DNA of 12,954 nt. Origin: 2-01-FULL-39-28 sp964436165 (GTDB taxonomy: Bacteria > Patescibacteriota > Minisyncoccia > 2-02-FULL-40-12 > GWA2-44-9). Below the pieces are notes generated by a model. That model was not told the DNA's origin and did not search any database. It saw only the letters and a list, made by a program, of their open reading frames with translations. Shown here one piece after another: positions 10,563-12,954 of this stretch. Numbering within the stretch: position 1 is the stretch's first letter; every line of letters begins with the position of its first letter. The position numbers and the translations under genes are program-made. The DNA is taken from NCBI GenBank assembly GCA_964436165.1, contig CAYTBY010000028.1, positions 1 through 12,954 of the forward strand, written 5' to 3'.

Positions 10563-12344
10563 CTATCTTGTCCTGAATAACGCCGGCCCGAAATTGCCGA
10601 TATTGCCATTAGCGTCAGCAGNNNNNNNNNNNNNNNNNNNNNNNNNNNNNNNNNNNNNNNNNNNNNNNNNNNNNNNNNNNNNNNNNNNNNNNNNNNNNNN
10701 NNNNNNNNNNNNNNNNNNNNNGGTGGCCGGAATATTAGTGAGATAGGTTATTGTTGCCGAGTTCTGGGTGAGATTGATAACACTGATATAATAAACATAC
10801 GGTATCGGCACTCTCCTTGTCCTGAATAACGCCGGCCCGAAATTGCCGATATTGCCATTAGCGTCAGCAGCCTCGATCCAGACGGAATAATAAGTTCTAG
10901 CCGTCAAACCGGTCAAGGTAATTGAATGGCTGGTGCCAAGAGCTGTTGTAGTCGGAGCAAAGTTCCCGCAAGGAGTATATGACAGAGAAGCACAATACTG
11001 AAGACGGGTGGTGGCCGGAATATTAGTGAGATAGGTTATTGTTGCCGAGTTCTGGGTGAGATTGGTAATTTGAAAATTAGTTATAGTCGGAATAGGCAGA
11101 CGGTTGGTCCTGAAGAGATAGCGGTTAGAGACAGTCAGTCGGCCAGATGTATCTCTTGATTTTACCCAGAAGTAATAATAAGTACTGGGTGTAAGATTAC
11201 TCAAGTTTACCGAATGATTGACAACCTGCGCCTGGTTTAGAGGAGAGTTATTTCCGCACGGCGTATTAACGGTGCATATTTCGACTTGGCTATCAGCTGG
11301 CAAATTAGTAACCCAAGTAATATTGACGCTGTTCGTAGTTACGTTGTTATAGCTAACGTTGTATATAAGCAACGCCACCGGGGTAGGAGCCGGTACTGGT
11401 GTAGGAGTAGTTCCTGGAGGAGGAGTCGGAGAAGGCAAGGGCGGATAAGGAGTGGGCGCAACACCGCCAGAAGTTATAAACGTCACATAGCCGACAACGG
11501 TCAGATAGCCGGCGGAATTTTTTGACTTAACCCAGTAGTAATAATATGTATCAGTTGTTAAACTGCTTAGGTTTACGGAATGGCCGGTAGACAGAGTTGG
11601 GTTAAGGGGCGTCAAATTGCCGCAACGCAAATAAGTAAGACAAAGTTCAACTTGGCTATCGGCCGGCACATTAGTATCCCAGGTGATCGTGGCGCTATCA
11701 TTAGTAATGTTTATTGCCCGAACGTTGGAAATAATGGGGCGGACCGGACCAGGCGGAGGAGGCGGGATTGAGGTTGTTGGGCTGGGAGTTGGAGTCGGAC
11801 AACCAGCGGAGGTACACGACGGCGTAGGGGTTGGGCAAGTGGCGGAGGTGCACAATGGCGTCGGGGTTGGACAACTAACAGCAGTACATGATGGAGTCGG
11901 GGTAGGACAACTAACGGAAGTACAGGATGGGGTCGGAGTTGGAGGCGGCGGAGGCGGAGAAGCGGCAAATATTGTAACCGTAACCCTGCCCAAAGAAGTG
12001 CCGTTCCAGGCAATGAGATCATAGGTATATGTTCCAGGAGCCGGATTGACATCTACTTGAGTGCCGTTGGGAATATTACAAGAGGCAGGCTGACATGGAA
12101 TAGTTCGCCAACCCGAACCATTCCGATTAATAAACAGGCCGTTATCAGTAAAACTTGGCGGGATAGCATTTTGGGTACTGTAATTTAAGACGATATCACA
12201 ATTAGTTGATCCTTTAGTACACGAGGGCCAATCAGACCAAATACTGCCGCTCTGACCATTGGCAACAGTTCCAATTAAAAATATCCCTGCAACAACGGAA
12301 AAGACAAAATAAATTAATTTTCTTGGAATGTTATAATTGACCAT
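10563..12344 (-). CDS. Secreted Pro/Cys-rich protein with fibronectin type III-like repeats (contains assembly gap)
   Basis: The gene starts immediately after the upstream pilin-like gene's stop (TAAATG), so it is translationally coupled. A signal peptide spans about residues 1-30. An N-terminal beta-rich domain (about 31-128) with paired cysteines is followed by a Pro/Thr/Cys linker containing four 12-residue repeats. Then come four FN3-like domains, each with the pattern SATITW/Y, a Cys pair (C-x(5-8)-CGN) and TYYYxWVK. A second proline-rich linker separates domains 1 and 2. Domains 3 and 4 are almost identical, and domain 4 contains 100 Ns. The protein ends exactly at an FN3 boundary (FRTR), next to the structured element, with no C-terminal anchor seen. 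It is probably a cell-surface or adhesion protein linked to the pilin-like genes. Confidence 0.82.
   Translation of the reverse strand: MVNYNIPRKLIYFVFSVVAGIFLIGTVANGQSGSIWSDWPSCTKGSTNCDIVLNYSTQNAIPPSFTDNGLFINRNGSGWRTIPCQPASCNIPNGTQVDVNPAPGTYTYDLIAWNGTSLGRVTVTIFAASPPPPPPTPTPSCTSVSCPTPTPSCTAVSCPTPTPLCTSATCPTPTPSCTSAGCPTPTPSPTTSIPPPPPGPVRPIISNVRAINITNDSATITWDTNVPADSQVELCLTYLRCGNLTPLNPTLSTGHSVNLSSLTTDTYYYYWVKSKNSAGYLTVVGYVTFITSGGVAPTPYPPLPSPTPPPGTTPTPVPAPTPVALLIYNVSYNNVTTNSVNITWVTNLPADSQVEICTVNTPCGNNSPLNQAQVVNHSVNLSNLTPSTYYYFWVKSRDTSGRLTVSNRYLFRTNRLPIPTITNFQITNLTQNSATITYLTNIPATTRLQYCASLSYTPCGNFAPTTTALGTSHSITLTGLTARTYYSVWIEAADANGNIGNFGPALFRTRRVPIPYVYYISVINLTQNSATITYLTNIPATXXXXXXXXXXXXXXXXXXXXXXXXXXXXXXXXXXADANGNIGNFGPALFRTR
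10567..11064. repeat. Tandem FN3-encoding repeat, 288-bp true period
   Basis: The segments 10567-10621 and 10816-10870 are identical, and 10722-10775 matches 11010-11063. The first offset is 249 and the second 288, because the 100-N gap replaces what the second copy shows as 139 nt. The unit is 96 codons. Confidence 0.85.
10622..10721. other. Assembly gap of exactly 100 Ns
   Basis: The run of exactly 100 Ns is a conventional placeholder. Comparison with the neighbouring repeat predicts 139 nt (or 139 plus multiples of 288). Since 100 and 139 are equal modulo 3, the reading frame is preserved through the gap. Confidence 0.95.
11799..11942 (-). repeat. Four tandem 36-bp repeats encoding PTPTPxCTxxxC
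   Basis: Read on the minus strand, four 12-codon units encode PTPTP followed by SCTSVSC, SCTAVSC, LCTSATC and SCTSAGC. The units differ by synonymous and conservative changes, so they are not a very recent expansion. They form a stiff proline stalk with eight cysteines. Confidence 0.88.
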
Positions 12345-12776
12345 TTAGCAGTTATTAAACATTTCGGTTATCGGGTAGGTTACCTCTTTTCCGGTCAACG
12401 CTCCTAGTATTGCCGTAACCGACAATATTATCGTAAAAACACCCATAATAACCAGTCCGCCCACTATTCCCCAGCCAAAAGCTTTTTTAGCGTTTGTAAA
12501 TCCGGTAGAATCGCCTCGGCTCATCAAAAACATCAGACCATAAACGATCAGCATGACTCCTAGGGCAATTATACCAAATTTTATGAACCGGCAGGATAGT
12601 CCGATTAACAAATTAAAAAAATTTTGAATGGTAAATGCTTGGCCAGGGATGTTAACATTGGGGTCGCTTATGTAGGTGGTAAACGGCGACGACTGGGCAT
12701 TGGCTACTGAATAAAAAAGTAGGGCCAAAAGTAGGGTAAAAATTTTGAATTTTGAATTTTGAATTTTGAATTTCAT
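12345..12776 (-). CDS. VirB2/TrbC-like protein with heptamer tract at its start
   Basis: The 143-residue protein starts MKFKIQNSKFKIF, encoded by a heptanucleotide repeat, then has a hydrophobic signal segment ending VANAQ (about residue 28). Two membrane helices (about 66-85 and 100-128) flank FLMSRGDSTGFTNAKKAF, the pilin-cluster loop. Single cysteines occur in the mature N-terminal part and at the C-terminus (MFNNC). Its stop (TAA, 12347-12345) directly abuts the FN3 gene ATG, so the two are translated together. The upstream pilin-like gene stops 4 nt before this ATG. No Shine-Dalgarno sequence is seen, which fits coupling. Confidence 0.75.
   Translation of the reverse strand: MKFKIQNSKFKIFTLLLALLFYSVANAQSSPFTTYISDPNVNIPGQAFTIQNFFNLLIGLSCRFIKFGIIALGVMLIVYGLMFLMSRGDSTGFTNAKKAFGWGIVGGLVIMGVFTIILSVTAILGALTGKEVTYPITEMFNNC
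12741..12773 (-). repeat. Heptanucleotide tandem repeat, about 4.7 copies
   Basis: AATTTTG (plus strand) is repeated four times at 12741-12768, followed by the partial unit AATTT. It covers codons 2-12 of the pilin-like gene starting at 12776. The 7-nt period is not a multiple of three. Confidence 0.9.
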
Positions 12777-12780
12777 CCAT

Positions 12781-12954
12781 TTAATTGCCCAAATCTATAA
12801 TATTTTTTAATAGGGCGATAAATCCTTGCCCAATAAGAATGATAACTAGGCCTATAACCGCATAGAGCAGTATCTTCTTAGCGGCGTTAACCTTACTCGG
12901 CTCTCCCCTTCCAAACAAGAACAACAGGCCGGCTAATATGATCATAATTACAAC
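12781..12954 (-). CDS. VirB2/TrbC-like protein (partial, N-terminus outside window)
   Basis: The frame is open from the window edge (12954) to TAA at 12783-12781, giving 57 residues. It reads as the end of one membrane helix, a loop FGRGEPSKVNAAKK matching the loops of the other pilin-like proteins, and a second helix LLYAVIGLVIILIGQGFIAL ending KNIIDLGN. Its stop overlaps an ATG at 12780 (TAAATG) and lies 4 nt from the next gene's start at 12776, so it heads or continues the same operon. The start cannot be determined. Confidence 0.7.
   Translation of the reverse strand, partial: VVIMIILAGLLFLFGRGEPSKVNAAKKILLYAVIGLVIILIGQGFIALLKNIIDLGN

Noticed and set aside
11286..12052. Long open frames on the + strand and in another minus frame across the FN3 gene
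   Set aside because: They are shadows of repetitive Pro/Thr-rich coding sequence, with low-complexity translations and no start signals.

Overview
The window looks like part of a Candidate Phyla Radiation (Patescibacteria, Parcubacteria-like) genome. The evidence is compact, AT-leaning DNA with mostly short intergenic gaps, a PaaX/Cas2-like regulator of the type common in these genomes, several VirB2/TrbC-like pilin paralogs, tyrosine-rich fibronectin-type-III (FN3) surface repeats, and short GC-rich palindromic repeats that sit inside essential genes. TGA is used as a stop (Hsp20-like gene, homing endonuclease), so the standard bacterial code applies. The phylum call is inferred from gene style, not from a marker-gene tree.

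Left part (1-5000), information processing. The window opens with what looks like the 3' end of a 23S rRNA on the + strand, facing a tRNA-Glu(UUC). Next come a PaaX-like regulator under a perfect 22-bp palindrome, tsaD (tRNA t6A37 synthesis) under a degenerate copy of that palindrome, a small convergent protein with Cys/His pairs, and valS. Both tsaD and valS carry in-frame palindromic inserts from four sequence families.

Middle part (5000-8230), membrane and stress genes, then a tRNA. A PrsW-type membrane protease, an Hsp20 chaperone and a VanW-domain protein lie in tandem; the last two overlap by ATGA. A bidirectional hairpin terminator separates them from tRNA-Leu(UAG) on the - strand. A LAGLIDADG homing endonuclease reads directly into this tRNA: its last ten codons and stop are the first 33 nt of the tRNA.

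Right part (8250-12954), all on the - strand, is a surface-appendage locus. It has six small VirB2/TrbC-like proteins (signal peptide, two membrane helices, a shared Gly/charged/Ala-Lys loop), two of them a recent mosaic duplication, plus one secreted Pro/Cys-rich FN3 protein translationally coupled to a pilin-like gene. The FN3 gene has a 288-bp tandem repeat interrupted by a 100-N assembly gap. Just beyond its 3' end lies a roughly 240-bp non-coding element that folds on paper into a three-way junction. A heptanucleotide tract at codons 2-12 of one pilin-like gene is a candidate frame switch.

Several genes (paaX-like, prsW, hsp20, the endonuclease) have a -10 box 6-8 nt before the ATG, suggesting leaderless mRNAs. 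The two paralogous pilins instead have strong Shine-Dalgarno leaders.
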